From Stratiolaelaps scimitus (taxonomy: Eukaryota; Arthropoda; Arachnida; Mesostigmata; Laelapidae), in assembly GCA_019614645.1 (NCBI GenBank), contig JABWDB010000018.1:5790501-5854500 (forward strand): DNA of 64,000 nucleotides, given 5' to 3'. A program made the position numbers and the translations under genes. The notes beneath the pieces were generated by a model. That model ran no database searches. It had not been told where the DNA came from and saw only the letters and a list, made by a program, of their open reading frames with translations. Of this stretch, positions 11,959 to 23,647 are shown piece after piece; position 1 is the stretch's first letter, and each line of letters opens with the position of its first letter.

Positions 11959-12173
11959 TACAACCTTCGGTTACAGCCTTTCGCCTGTTCATCTCCTAGC
12001 CCATCTATTCCCTAACCCCACTGATTCGACCAAAGGCTCAAATCTCGTGTCCTCCTTTGCCAGCGTTTCGCGAGGGTCTCACTTTGGCTCCGAACTACAA
12101 TCTCCCTCACTCTCTCTTCTGTCTCTGGCTGCGATAACCTATGCACCTATGCTCTGTCCTTGGCGTGTCGCAC

Positions 12174-12192
12174 CGCCCGCCCGCCCGCCCGC
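12174..12192. repeat. CCCG tetranucleotide tract
   Basis: Tandem CCCG units followed by a run of C to about 12199. Confidence 0.8.
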
Positions 12193-12222
12193 CCCCCCCA
12201 TGCATTTAACTTTGTCTTTTAG

Positions 12223-12297
12223 GAAGACGTGCTCCAAGTGGTCTCTCTGGGTGCCATGGGTCGATCGGGTGGTAGCCCCGTCAGCCCGCGAAGATGA
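12223..12297 (+). CDS. Weak candidate terminal coding exon
   Basis: A good plus-strand acceptor (branch-like TTTAAC, then TTTGTCTTTTAG) ends at 12222. In phase 0 the next 24 codons are open to TGA at 12295-12297 and begin EDVLQVVSLGAMGRS. A second frame stays open for about 70 codons. I do not recognise either product and no upstream partner exon was found, so this rests on one splice signal. Confidence 0.15.
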   Translation, partial: EDVLQVVSLGAMGRSGGSPVSPRR

Positions 12298-12462
12298 GAA
12301 GCACGTGTCCTCGCTCCGGGCGCGCCGGTGCAAACCCAGAGACGGAGAACCTGGGGCTTGCACTCCGCTGCGACTCGAAGTTTTATCGAATACCGGTGGC
12401 GAACTGTTGCCAGCTGACCCATTACGAAGCCGGTATATGTGAAATACTCGCGTTGGGACGAT

Positions 12463-12480
12463 GACTCGACTCGACTCGAC
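12463..12480. repeat. ACTCG pentanucleotide repeat
   Basis: Three to four tandem ACTCG units. Confidence 0.7.
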
Positions 12481-12674
12481 CCAGCAGCTTAGGCAGCTAG
12501 GTGGCTGGCGATTCGCAGGCGTCGTTTAAGATGAGACGGACGCCTGCTGAGGGTGCACGACACATGATCTGTTTAATAGGAAGACCGCGAGGCCAGAGTG
12601 TTCAGCCGCACCCAAGAGCTGCTGGGTTTTGTCTGCGCGCGTGTACGAGAGTGAAGTAGAGGCCCAGCGAAAGC

Positions 12675-12694
12675 GAGAGAGAGAGAGAGAGAGA
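12675..12694. repeat. (GA)10 microsatellite
   Basis: Perfect GA tract followed by AGAGAG. Confidence 0.85.
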
Positions 12695-13332
12695 AGAGAG
12701 CCGCGCGCCAACGAACGCGACACGCAATGCGAGCAAAGCAACTGTTGTCGCTTTTGGTGGCCGTGATCGAACGAACGAACGGACGGTGGATGGAGGCGCG
12801 GAACACGAAACTCTGTCGGTGCTGCTTGGGCGCTGAATGCTGCTTGAACTCGCATTGTCTTAGTTGTGGAGATTGCCTCGAAGACTGATCATGCTGAGAT
12901 GCGCGGCGTGTTGACGACGATGAGAGACATGGCGCGAGAGGCGTCACAACAAAATCGTAGTAGAACTGTTTATTTCATAACTAGGAATTGAGTTGCGGAA
13001 CAATTGAGCCATCGACAGAGTGGCTAAGAACATTGGTGGCGTGTTGTGTGTGCGAACTGGCTATATCGTACGAACGTGCAGTGTTCGGTTATAATATGCG
13101 ATTGTGGAGGGTCTTAAAAACAAGCAAAAAGTGGCTTTGTCGTTGCTAAATGTCAATTCAGGAAGCAGATTACATGGTAGACTGTGCACTGTTACAAGCG
13201 CGTATGCAAAACGGATACTGCGCAATGCATGTGAGCAAGTCTAAAATTGTAATCTATTTGCGGAATTATCTATAGTACACAATGCATAAATTAATGTTCG
13301 TGAAAATGCAGAGAAAATCAAAAATTGACAAT

Positions 13333-13350
13333 GACAACAACAACAACAAA
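13333..13350. repeat. CAA triplet tract
   Basis: About five to six CAA units; the minus strand reads GTT. Confidence 0.8.
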
Positions 13351-13423
13351 GTCCAGTTCAATAGCAAAGCGCACCGAAGCCTTTACAGCGGCCGAGCGCG
13401 CTTCCAATATAAAATCTATGTAC

Positions 13424-13450
13424 CATACCTTACCTGGACACAAACAACAA
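13424..13450 (-). promoter_or_regulatory. Possible splice acceptor/donor junction
   Basis: On the minus strand the T-rich GTTGTTTGTGTCCAG is followed directly by GTAAGGTATGG, with the junction between 13434 and 13433. Acceptor strength is moderate and the donor is good. It is one of six minus-strand CAG|GTRAG sites. It could be a plain donor, a recursive-splice point or chance. Confidence 0.2.
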
Positions 13451-14095
13451 CTTTTTGGTCCGTGAACCGAATGAAAACATGCATGGGAAACATGCACTTT
13501 TAACAAAACGCGCTATCAAACCCAATAAGATCAGGTGCGGTAAAGACCTAGGCATAGATTTGTGTTACTCGTAAATGATGATCTAGACAGTATTTCCCAT
13601 TTTATTTCGAAATGCAAATTCGATGCTCTCCTTTAGAGATGAGCGCCGTTGGGTAAAATTGCCGCCATCGGCGTACGACCGCCTAATTCAAGCCGGGAAC
13701 CTGCAACGATCACTGGCAATAGCATTTCCGTGACAATTAGCCACTCCGCAGCAGTTCGTCCAGGCGTCGACCGCCTCGTCACGAGTGGGAGTACTTGACG
13801 TCCCTTGAACTCGGTCGATATATTGACCCCCCTGCCGCATTGTTGTTGTGTGGCTTGTGACATTTTTTTCAAGCGCTTTCCCATGACATGCCACAGCAGG
13901 CGTTGATGTTGCTCGAAGAAAGCATAGGCGTACCAACGTCAGCGGCGACCGGTGGCCGAAACTATTTGCTCGCTGAACTCTCCTCCTCCTCTGAGCTGTC
14001 ATGAACTTGACTTTGTCGCGGAGTTTGAGATGTAACTCAACAAATACACGAAGGTAATCCCCATCGTTTCGATGGTGTATATCGATCCCGCTCCG

Positions 14096-14105
14096 TTTTT
14101 TTTTT
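14096..14105. repeat. T homopolymer, 10 nt
   Basis: Ten consecutive T residues. Confidence 0.8.
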
Positions 14106-15326
14106 GCTTACCAAAGCGGTTATATTGTCTATCTAGCTAAGCTAGCCGCGTCCGTCAACGCTTGTGGCGACGCGACGTTGCCTGTGGTAGGTCCTCCCCG
14201 CCCCGCCCTTGATAGGTGTAGCGTCGACCTTATTCAGCGGAGTCAGCCTGCCATGGCGCGCAACCTCGTCTCATCAGCATCTTCTTCGCCGTCAGCTTTC
14301 TCACCGAAATCACAGCTTACCACAGTCAGCGATCGGCAGAAGCGCGAAGAAAAGCTCCAGCATCCATCGTCACATCCCTGGCAAGAAAGTATAATGCGTC
14401 ACTCACTCGTTCGGCAGATTTAGCAATTTCTTCGTCAGAATATAAAAAATGGGCACACAGACGCGACAGCAGCGCGCAAAGCGCGAAGAGGTCGACTCGT
14501 CCTTCCGCTAACGGTTGTCACAGTGTAAAATAGCATACATACGTTTGACATTCGTGGGAGCAGCGTCGCCTACGCGACGACGGGATGACCTGACTGCTTA
14601 TATATGTATTGGCAATTTGCCTCGGTAGCCGGTGAGGCTGGGTGAACATTTCATGGCTTCGGCACATTTTACCTTCTTAAGTTAGTTTGTTAGTTTGTTA
14701 CACGGACAAATGCCATTTGTGCTGGCGCATTTGCATATACAGCATGTTGATAACAATCCTGTACAGCTAGCAGTGTCAACCTAACGTGTGTATCTGCGCT
14801 GAAAAAAACTTGGGATCACGCCCGAGATACACATTTCGTCTATAGCAATAGGCTAAATCTGAAGCACTTATCATATGATGTACAATAATACAAATAGCCG
14901 TTTCGTATGCGTTTACGTTCTATCATTAATCGACGCCGTATCGTGCCAACACACATAGGTTTCACCGTTTAGGGCGAGTTGAGTCATGATTCCATTGACT
15001 CGAGCCACTGCGACGGCGAGTGCCTGACGCTTGTTGCACAGCGCGTGTTGTCGTCTGCTGCCCACTAGTGACTTGCTCCGCGTCGTTTAGACCATCATCT
15101 CTACGGCCGCGTGACTGAGTGACTTGGTCCTCCTGCTAGCGAGGCGTGCATTCGCGCCACGATGTCCACACACACACTCACATACTCACACCATGTTTGG
15201 TAACAACCATTAGCCCGATTCCATTCTTGTACTCTGCCCCTACTGCATCAAACGCGCTCCTTGCTTCCGAGGCGACGGGATGCGACATCTTGGCGGGGGG
15301 TAGTCCTCGTCTCCCTCTCGAGAATA

Positions 15327-15342
15327 TCTCTCTCTCTCTCTC
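15327..15342. repeat. (TC)8 microsatellite
   Basis: Perfect TC tract inside a serine-rich open frame. Confidence 0.85.
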
Positions 15343-15560
15343 TTGCTACACGGCTCCTCCGACCAACAGGGGGTGGTGCACACCAGCGTGCCTACTAGCG
15401 AACATCTCACTCAAATTGAACTTAAAGGTTTTCTTTACGATCTTTCTCCACCTCTCCACCCTATATTCTATCAGCCCCGAACCGCTCGGATCTCCCCCCG
15501 TGAACGCTTTATATATGTCCTATTCTTTCGAGCGTTCTATTCTTTCGGCCCCTTCCACAG

Positions 15561-15595
15561 ACCCGCTTGCTTTATCTCCCTTTACAAGGGAGAAG
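15561..15595 (+). CDS. Possible 35-nt micro-exon
   Basis: The segment is bounded on the left by a long pyrimidine tract ending TTCGGCCCCTTCCACAG, and on the right by GGGAGAAG|GTAAGTCG, which matches the donor consensus closely. The 35 bases are open in all three plus frames, reading for example TRLLYLPLQGR or PACFISLYKGE. Thirty-five is not a multiple of three, so skipping would shift the frame. No partner exons were identified. By splice signals this is the best plus-strand exon candidate in the window. Confidence 0.28.
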
Positions 15596-15894
15596 GTAAG
15601 TCGCGCAGTTCCGATCCTCACTGAACGGCAGGCGTTCGTTGTTCCCATTAGGAGCGGCTCGTGGTCCGTACAAAAGTGATGCTCGCCTGTTTCGTTGGAT
15701 CCGTTCGCTTCGTCGACCGGCCCAGTTCGATTCGACGGCGTCGGTGTTGCCCATGAGTTGGGGTGCTCCACAAGGCTAGGGGGCAAGCATACCGTTGAAC
15801 GGCAGCTAATCTAGCCTACATAGCTGGCTCTCTACTTTTCATCATTTGAGCGAACCACTTGTCTGTAGCTTGCATGCGGAATGCATCACAAAGC

Positions 15895-15914
15895 AGAGAG
15901 AGAGAGAGAGAGAG
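15895..15914. repeat. (AG)10 microsatellite
   Basis: Perfect AG tract. Confidence 0.85.
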
Positions 15915-16432
15915 TGTGAAAGACAAAATCCCACCCGCCAGCCTGCCAATGTTCTATAGCGGATAACACATCGAAATGGGCAGTGGAGGCGGCACCTCTG
16001 AAAACGCGGAATTCGTGGCGGCGGTGACGGCGGCGGCAGCAGTGGTAGCCGCACGGCCCGCTGCTCTCATGACGGGTCTTTGAACGCGCTCGAGCACCTT
16101 GGTTTGCCTCAAAAGTAGGTGGCTGTCTGGTGGGAAGAATCCCCCGTTACGGAAGCGATCTAGCTGTCCTGTCGGCTTGGCTGTCCGTTATACCGGCTCG
16201 GGTCGAAGTGCACCGCGCCTGCTGTGCGCACATAGCCCTGACCAATCAGGCTGGCGCGCAGGCTGGCTAGCTGACTGTAGTCGTTTATCATTCATAGTTT
16301 ATTTGAACGGGACGACCATGGGTTTTGCATCATGCAGCAGAGCCCCTCTCAACCTGCTCACTCTCTCCTCTCTTCGTTGGGGGTATCTTGAGACGACACC
16401 AAGTTACACCCCCTCTCGGATAATAGAGTCGA

Positions 16433-16452
16433 TCTCTCTCTCTCTCTCTCTC
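16433..16452. repeat. (TC)10 microsatellite
   Basis: Perfect TC tract followed by CGCG and a short GT tract. Confidence 0.85.
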
Positions 16453-16489
16453 TGCGCGTGTGTGTATGTAAATGTAACTTGGAGCTGAT

Positions 16490-16503
16490 GTGTGTATACA
16501 CAC
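16490..16503. repeat. 14-bp perfect palindrome
   Basis: GTGTGTATACACAC is identical to its reverse complement. It is partly a by-product of alternating GT/CA sequence. Confidence 0.7.
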
Positions 16504-17738
16504 CACCATTGTCCTACGGCGCTGCTACTGAAGCGCACCAGATGAAGGTCAGTTAAGTTCTGCAGGAAGAGAGAGAGACAGAGGGTGAGAGAGCACTATA
16601 GTTTGCTCGACGACCGACTGCCGCAAGTGCTGTGCACCGCATGCGAAACTGCGGCCGATTCTGTGGGAAAGCCAACACGTCGGCCGCTGGCTCATGGGTC
16701 GGCTGAGTTAAATTTCTAACTATGACTTCGCTCTGCGGGCGGCGGGCGGGCGGTCTGTTGGTCGGTGCTTATCGCCGAATCGCGGTAGGCGATGGTAACG
16801 CGATGGTGATACTGAGAGGCTGGAAGGGATGATTGCTGAACTCAACCAGTAGTCACTTGCACAAGAAATACGGCTGAACTACACTGAGTAACGAAACAGA
16901 AACTGGCCGAGTTCAGTAATCGAGGACTGGGCCAAGAAGCCTATAAGTTGCCTATATGCTTGGCACGTGACAGCACTGCGGGGAGCGCCAGAGCTGAGAG
17001 CGGGTTTTCTTCCGAACAGTATATCACCAGCGAGATCACAACGTTAAAAATGACGATGATGATAAAGATCATGCGAAGCACGCTACAGTTCAATGGCTCA
17101 GTTGCAATTTCACCTGCCGCTCAACACCTCCAAAAAATGAGGCATACACTAATGCGCATGAGCGGCTTGCTTGAGATTGATGCAGCGTCCATCATTGTGT
17201 AATAGCAGCTCGCTTAAGGGGTGTTCGTTGTTGTCTTTCTGTCCAAGCAGGAGGAAGCTTTTGATGGGATGTCTCTCTATGGAAGGTCCAGTCTGGCTGT
17301 AATAGCATTTCAAGGCGGTCAGTTTTTCGCGCCGTAGCATTACTGACTCGACGCAGCACCCTTGTGTGATGCGCTCGATTCGCATTAGATTCTGACATTT
17401 TGGCAGCGTGTTGATATGAAGGAGCTATGTGATTTCTATTTGTGAGCCCGTCGCATGACTCGATTCCTCTTGGCTTGCACGTATAGCTGTGCAGCTGCAA
17501 TGCCGTACAAATGCACGCCTGATCCTTTCATAGATCCCCGACCAGATAGATATCCGATACCGGGCAGATCTCCGTCTGGACTACTACGGCTTATGGGCTC
17601 TCATCGTCTTCTGCACAGGCTTTTGGTTCCTTGGTCTGCCCGCAGAGAGAGATGCCCGAGGACGACTACACTACAACATAACTGAACGGGCTTGACCGTG
17701 CCCGCAGTGGTGCTGAAGAAATCCCCTCGTCAACTGCG

Positions 17739-17766
17739 ATATATATATATATATGTGTGTGTGTGT
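17739..17766. repeat. Compound (AT)8(GT)6 microsatellite
   Basis: A perfect AT tract passes directly into a GT tract. Confidence 0.88.
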
Positions 17767-18368
17767 ACTCTGTTATGTTACATAGAAACAGGCCCGCAGA
17801 GAATTCTCCTGTGAGAATCACAACTACCAATTATAGTTCCAGCAACTTCCAGGAGCCAGCCGTAAGTACAAGAGTAAATATGCACGGAAACTAGCAGACT
17901 AGCGACGACGTTGATGCGTATTACCTGCACCAAATATACGAAGCGAGTAACTTCGTGTATATAAAATAAGCCACCTTTCACGTAGCTTCCCGTAGACCAG
18001 GTGCCTATGCTGCCCGGTATTGTGCAATTTGCAACCCGAGCACACTCATTACACAGTTCGTGTGAGCGATTTGAGTTCCCTCCGCCGCGTGTACGATCGA
18101 CCGCCTTCATACCAAACAGCTGCTAGAGTTACTATGCGTCCTCCGCTCTAGTCCTCCTCGTATTTTCGCCTCTCATCAAGCGGCAGTGTAGGTGGACCAT
18201 TGCTCCGTTGTTGCTGCTGCTCGACGGTATTGGACACAGGTTCCCGTTCAACAAGGGACACTGTTGCATCTATGTATGTATGCGCTACCCTAAAGCCAAC
18301 TGCCCACCGGACCCGCGCTGTTTTCTACGGTCGGGTCAATCCGCGGAGGTGGGGCGAGGCCTTGCTGT

Positions 18369-18394
18369 CGCGCGCGCGAGAGAGAGAGAGAGAG
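18369..18394. repeat. Compound (CG)5(AG)8 microsatellite
   Basis: An alternating CG tract, a possible Z-DNA former, runs directly into an AG tract. Confidence 0.85.
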
Positions 18395-18926
18395 TGCAAT
18401 CGAGTACGCTCATCGGGGGCTCATCCCGCGCCGTGGCAAACGGAGCAGAGAGACTCGCCAGAGGGGTAGCTGGCGATGGTAGCAGTAGTCGAGTCAAGAG
18501 CCCTCTCTCTCCCTTGTGAGCATGCACAACGTCAGCTATTGTAACTGGCCTTACAACCGCCACATGTCGCAACCCACCGACCGCCCCCTACACCTCGGCA
18601 CCCCTCGTGCTCTCTCGCGCAGAAGAATTTAAAGTTGCTCGCTAGCTGGCTGGCTCGCTGGCCAGCCGTCTGTGCTCACAACAACGACAACAACTCTCGC
18701 CGGGACCAACAATTCCCCCCCATCCGACATCGGGCTCGCTTTCTATTTGAGTGGGTGCCCCTTTTCGGCGTGCGTGTATGTATGTGTTGCTGGCGGCGGC
18801 GGCGTCGCCAAAATCGCTTCCATCACATCGCCAAGAGCGAGCGCGTCCCGCATACGCCGGCAGCCTCTGGCGACAGAACAGTAGATAGGCCTCCGTCCTC
18901 ACCGACATAGGCTTTCGCTTGCACCC

Positions 18927-18949
18927 TATATATATATATATATATATAT
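18927..18949. repeat. (TA) microsatellite, 23 nt
   Basis: Perfect TA tract. Confidence 0.88.
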
Positions 18950-19297
18950 GTATATCTGTCGCCCTGCGTGTCCTTCTGTCCATTGCAGCTCGTTCACGGC
19001 TATTTCTCGTTTCCCTCTTTCGCATTTTCGATTCTCGCAGTTTCATCAGATCTAAGCCTACTTCCTCACTTTATTCGCGCCTCTCGAATCAACGGCGGTG
19101 GCGTTGAGCGGCACTCAGTCTTTAGCAGCGCCGCCCCTGATGGTAAGTGCGATAGAATGACTGAGATGAGCCTGCCAGCCATCAGCCAGAGTCTCAGGCA
19201 GAGACTCCCCCCCCTGCTTCAAGAGCCACTTAGGTGGCCGAGGTAGCGTTCGATTTGAGAAGAGAGTAAGAAAAAAGCGTACGAACTGCTGCCCCCG

Positions 19298-19355
19298 TGC
19301 TGCTGCTGCTGCCAGTGCCGCTGTTGCACAAGCAGCACGAGCAGCAGCAGCAGCA
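19298..19355. repeat. Inverted CTG/CAG repeat able to form a 15-bp stem
   Basis: Five TGC units (19298-19312) are the exact reverse complement of five GCA units (19341-19355), separated by 28 bases that can themselves pair partly (CGCTG with CAGC). In single strand or RNA this would fold into one long hairpin. Confidence 0.8.
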
Positions 19356-20426
19356 AGGCAATTGAATCGGCTTAACAATGCTCGCGTATGCGCGCACATC
19401 TCCTTTCACTCCCGGATACAGTTCATCGGCCGTCTATGTTATCTAAGTGCAGCTACCATTGACGTTCGACGTTCATTCACACTTGGAAAGTAGATTTTGA
19501 TGGTGCCAATGTATGCCGCCTCGTCTCGTTTGCCATTTCGTTTCGACTTAACTCGTCGCTACGCGTTCGTAGTTTTGATTTCATCGAGATGGATGGTTAG
19601 TTAGCTTTGACAGACTTTACGTCAAGCTATGCTCTATATCAAACAAACATGTCATACAGAATAAATGTCTACCGGTGGTCGTTTTGACGGCGGCACACAA
19701 CGTCACGTTGAAATCGCCGTACAAGACAAACTCGCCGTTCCACTCGCCAGCCAACAATCGCGATCTCTCGTCGTGCGTGTTATCGCTGGCGAGGCAGCGT
19801 TAGCCATTCGCTAAACAGTTTTCCGATGCAGCTATCAGGATAGTTTCCAAAGTAATTCCTTGTGGAATTGCGATCGTCCAGCGCTGGCCACGCACGCGAT
19901 CCATATATCTGTAGGAGGATACGTCCACCTGCCCACCATCGTTCTGAGAGCGAGAGTTGATGGATCACTCGAGCCACTGCAAATTCGGCACTGCTACTAG
20001 TTGTAGGCGTAGTTGCCCTGCCGCCGTTGTACAGTAGGTGGTGTAGTCGCAGCTGGCGTCTATGATACCACAGACACACGCGCACGCAGACGGCCAGGTT
20101 CACTGGCACTCGCGCAACTGACCCGGATATCAGCATATACATATGTATTATAGTGGTGCATGATCGGCCGTCCCGGCGTCCCAGAGTTCCCACACCCACT
20201 GCTGGCGGGAATGCCGACGAACGGATGCTGTGCCGACCGGATTTCGCAGCCGCGGGCAGCGGTGGTAGAGGACCTGCTTTGCTGTTTGGGCTACTTGGCC
20301 AGTCGGCGGCCCCCCACTCGAACACATGCTGCTTGTAAAATTCTCAAACATATGACCGGAAATTTCTCCGCGCGGAGCAGGAGAGCCGCCCACTATTGCG
20401 CTCCGTTCAAATTGAGGGCTCGCTGG

Positions 20427-20444
20427 TTGCTGCTGCTGCTGCTG
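20427..20444. repeat. (TGC)6 microsatellite
   Basis: Triplet tract, leucine codons in one frame. Confidence 0.8.
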
Positions 20445-21048
20445 GAGCAGCCCTCAACTTTCACGTACAAACGAGTTCGCACCGCTCGTGGTGCGCAGGT
20501 TGGCAATGGTGGCCGCAGCGGCGACGGAGGCGGGGGAGTCGTCGACGATGGCCGGCTCATTGGCTTGCGGTGGTGGAAGCCGATCTCGCTGGGCCGAGCC
20601 AGGCCGGGCATGCCGGTCTATCCTTACGCTTCTCGCCGGCGGCCTGGTACAGATACGCGGATGATAAACCCTCGAAACGAAGCAACTCAGATGGGGGTAA
20701 CATATTTTTCAAGGCACACATAAATTCCATGCCGGGACGTGTCCTCCAGGAGCGACGAACGGGGTTGCCTCTCTACTTTACTTCGTTGCCTGGACGGGCG
20801 CTCGACGCAACGGCCGAAGAAGCAGTGTCCCATTCGTTCGCTCTCGTGCAGAAACGCTATTGGTGACGGTTACTCTGATGGGTGTGTGCGTGTATGTGTG
20901 CTAGACTTTTCTTCATCTCGCTCTCTCCCTCTCTCTGGTGTGAACGCGGGTACGACTCCCGCATCGCACGACGTGCCTTCACTCTAAGGCCCTACTGCTA
21001 GAAGCTGCTGGGGCCGGAGCAGGGCAGGGCACGGGCAGACTAAGCTCA

Positions 21049-21070
21049 CGCGCCTGCGTCCGCAGGCGCG
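21049..21070. repeat. Perfect 10-bp inverted repeat, 2-nt spacer
   Basis: CGCGCCTGCG and its exact reverse complement are separated by TC. The stem is all G-C apart from one pair, so it would be very stable as a hairpin. Confidence 0.85.
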
Positions 21071-21159
21071 AAGAGGAGCCTGGAGCTAGCAACGAGGCCT
21101 GCTGATTGGATCGCTCATGCATGGTGTCTTGTATGCTTGGAAGCTGACGCGGACACCGC

Positions 21160-21182
21160 TGCCGCTGCCGCCGCCGCCGCCG
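21160..21182. repeat. GCC triplet tract
   Basis: GCC units with one GCT interruption. Confidence 0.8.
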
Positions 21183-21785
21183 GATGCGGGCACGGTATGG
21201 TACTAGCGAAATGGTGCCACCCGTCCGAGTGACGCACCGCAGACCCCCTAACACCCCCGTGCCTTCCGCAGGAGTTCGAGCTGCCCATCAGACAGCCTCC
21301 AGACCCCTATAGCGCTCCGTTGGCGCTTCTTCCCAACTGACTGATTTGTTTGTGTTTCGGATCTTGAAAGGAGGGATAGCCGAGGGAAAAGCGGGGACGC
21401 GCATGAACAGGAAGACTCAACAACCTCGCTCAGGCCTGACCAGCCAGCTAGCCAAGATCCACATCAGCTACAGAAGGATCAGACCAGACCGCGATGCGGG
21501 GAAGCAACAGACGCAGCGGCAGTGAGGTAGTAGATCATATAAGATCTCGAGTGTAAGTACCGAGGAGTGTGACGGCTTCTTGCCGTCAGTTTCACATCCT
21601 CCAGCAATAGCGATCACAGCACAACGACGACAGTGGTGCCTCCGAGGAGCCGATATTTGCTGGCAGATCTACCCATTGGCAACGCACTATCAGAGCGCAT
21701 GCTATATCGAACTGTGGTGTCGCAGCACAAACCTCAATCAAACTCGACCGAAACATGGACACAGCGAACGACGACATCGAAGGAG

Positions 21786-21819
21786 GGAGAGAGAGAAATA
21801 GAGAGAGAGAGAGAGAGAG
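21786..21819. repeat. Interrupted GA microsatellite
   Basis: Two GA tracts separated by AATA. Confidence 0.82.
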
Positions 21820-23626
21820 GAGTTGGGGAAAGATCAAGCAGAGTCTCGGAGGTGTCAATCGTCTGATTGGATTGGAGCGCAGTTCCTCATGGTTCATAGC
21901 CTCCCATGGCTCCTTCTAGGCCCGAGATGCTTTTCTGCCTTACCCTACTTCGCCTTGGCATAGCCAGGCCCGCATCCCGATTCGAGAGTCCGGGTACAGC
22001 ATCGAGGCAGATATCGAAGGTCAGCAGTCAGGCCTAGACGCACTAGGCGCGCTAAGTCATCGGCAAATAGCTCGGGGACGAATGGCCGACCCGCTTGAAT
22101 GCATTTTCAGATAGACAACGACTGGTACGACGATGGAGCTCTGGGATGCACGGAACGAAACTATTAGTCTACGACAAGACAGGCAGCTGCATTGAGCTGC
22201 TCTACTCACACTAGACATAGACACGACGATGACAAAACGAAGTGGAAGCGATATACGCATCCAAACATCTGCTGAATTTGGCATCGCGGCCGGCAAGGCT
22301 GAGCTCTGCCACTAAGAAAGGAAATGCTCGTCACAACAGCTGGTGCCTTTGCTGCAATCGTCGACAATCATCCACCATTCCTCTATGCGGCTCCCTTGCC
22401 GCCTGTTCGAGGGATAGCTTTATCCAACTGAGAGACTGAAGGTGGTGTAGCAATCGCGATAGGTCGCGTTACTCATTTGAAATAGCGTTACAATATGATG
22501 ACTCAACGAATTAGACTCTGAATTGTTGCATAGACCTGATAAGGTCTCTGCCACCGTCACATATCGTGTGACCCTGCAGAAACTGTTTACTATCGAACAC
22601 TCAATAATGTGATGAAACGGGCCAAGTGACGAGATATGACAGCAGATCGTTACGATTTGAGAACAAGATATGTCACTTTTGTTGGTGCCCTAAAGCCCCT
22701 TAACTACGGATTGTTCCATCCGAGGCGTTGACGGGCAGCCGACACTCGTTGTTGTCGATCTGCCGCGTCTCATTTCACTGCAGGCGGGATTTATCGGGTA
22801 GAGGTAAGGTTTGGCCATCTCGCACACATCGTATCCAACCTCCTGCTGCATTCAGCCCCCAGCACTAAAAGCTCAGCAGCCAACAGGGGCCAGCTTCTGA
22901 GTTTCAGGAACGCTCGTAGAAGTCGCGGCGTAAATGTCAGTTTTGCCACACACTCTCACTTACTTTTGAGAAGGGGTAACGGCACGCCAGCCCACCAGAG
23001 CCAACGGCAGCGGGTGTCAGATGATTTTAAAGCCCAAATCTCACCAGCAAGTCCCGCCGGCGTCGCCTCGAACCGTGTGCGCCACGGTCGGAAGCTGCAA
23101 CGAGGGAACGAAGCGACTTATAGAATTCTCACCGATATACTTTCCGTCCTAAGTCGAGGAGGTGGAGGAGGAACGAGTCGACGCGGACCTCGAAGCAGCT
23201 CGGACCTGCTGCCACTGCTGCTGCTCGGAATAGCGACGCTTAGAACGAAGGTAACGCGGGATATGGAGGGGTTTCGAGGGGTGGCCGGTAGGGCGGGGGT
23301 AAGTTTCGCGAGGGGCCAGACTCTGGGGGGTAGCGGAAGAACAATATCGTTTGACAGCGAGATCCCCCGCAGGACAGGATTATGTCCGAGAGGAGCTCCC
23401 AAGAAGCATTCGAGTCTCCCCACGAGAGGAAAATACCCTGGGTGGACTCGGCAAGCAACGAGGCAAGGGACGAGCCGCATTCCTCAAACACCGCTATCCT
23501 GAGCGGACACCAGCGTCTTCTTCTTCTTCTACACATCACCGCTCTCCCTCTCGCTAAATATGTCAGTTTCGAACACCATGGATATAGCCGGGATATAGCT
23601 GTGCTGCTTTAAAAGTGCCAGGCAAC

Positions 23627-23647
23627 AACCACCACCACCACCACCAC
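23627..23647. repeat. (ACC)7 microsatellite
   Basis: Perfect ACC triplets followed by degenerate CAGCCACCAG. Confidence 0.85.

Larger units (their letters stand above)
11726..15560. other. Noncoding stretch
   Basis: No recognised gene apart from one weak terminal-exon candidate at 12223. It contains AT and AAT tracts near 11.8-11.9 kb, CCCG and GA tracts near 12.2 and 12.7 kb, a CAA tract at 13333, a T homopolymer at 14096 and TTAGTTTG direct repeats around 14680-14700. The 177-codon frame beginning near 15146 has no domain. Confidence 0.5.
15596..21048. other. Noncoding stretch
   Basis: GA, CT, AT and CG tracts are listed separately. Open frames at 19.8-20.8 kb (up to 187 codons) occur on both strands over the same bases and contain no recognisable domain. 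I see no supported gene. Confidence 0.5.

Noticed and set aside
21524..21560. A let-7-like string, TGAGGTAGTAG, on the plus strand followed by a donor-like GTAAGT.
   Set aside because: The match stops after the first 11 bases, whereas let-7 is almost invariant across animals. No complementary star arm follows at hairpin distance.
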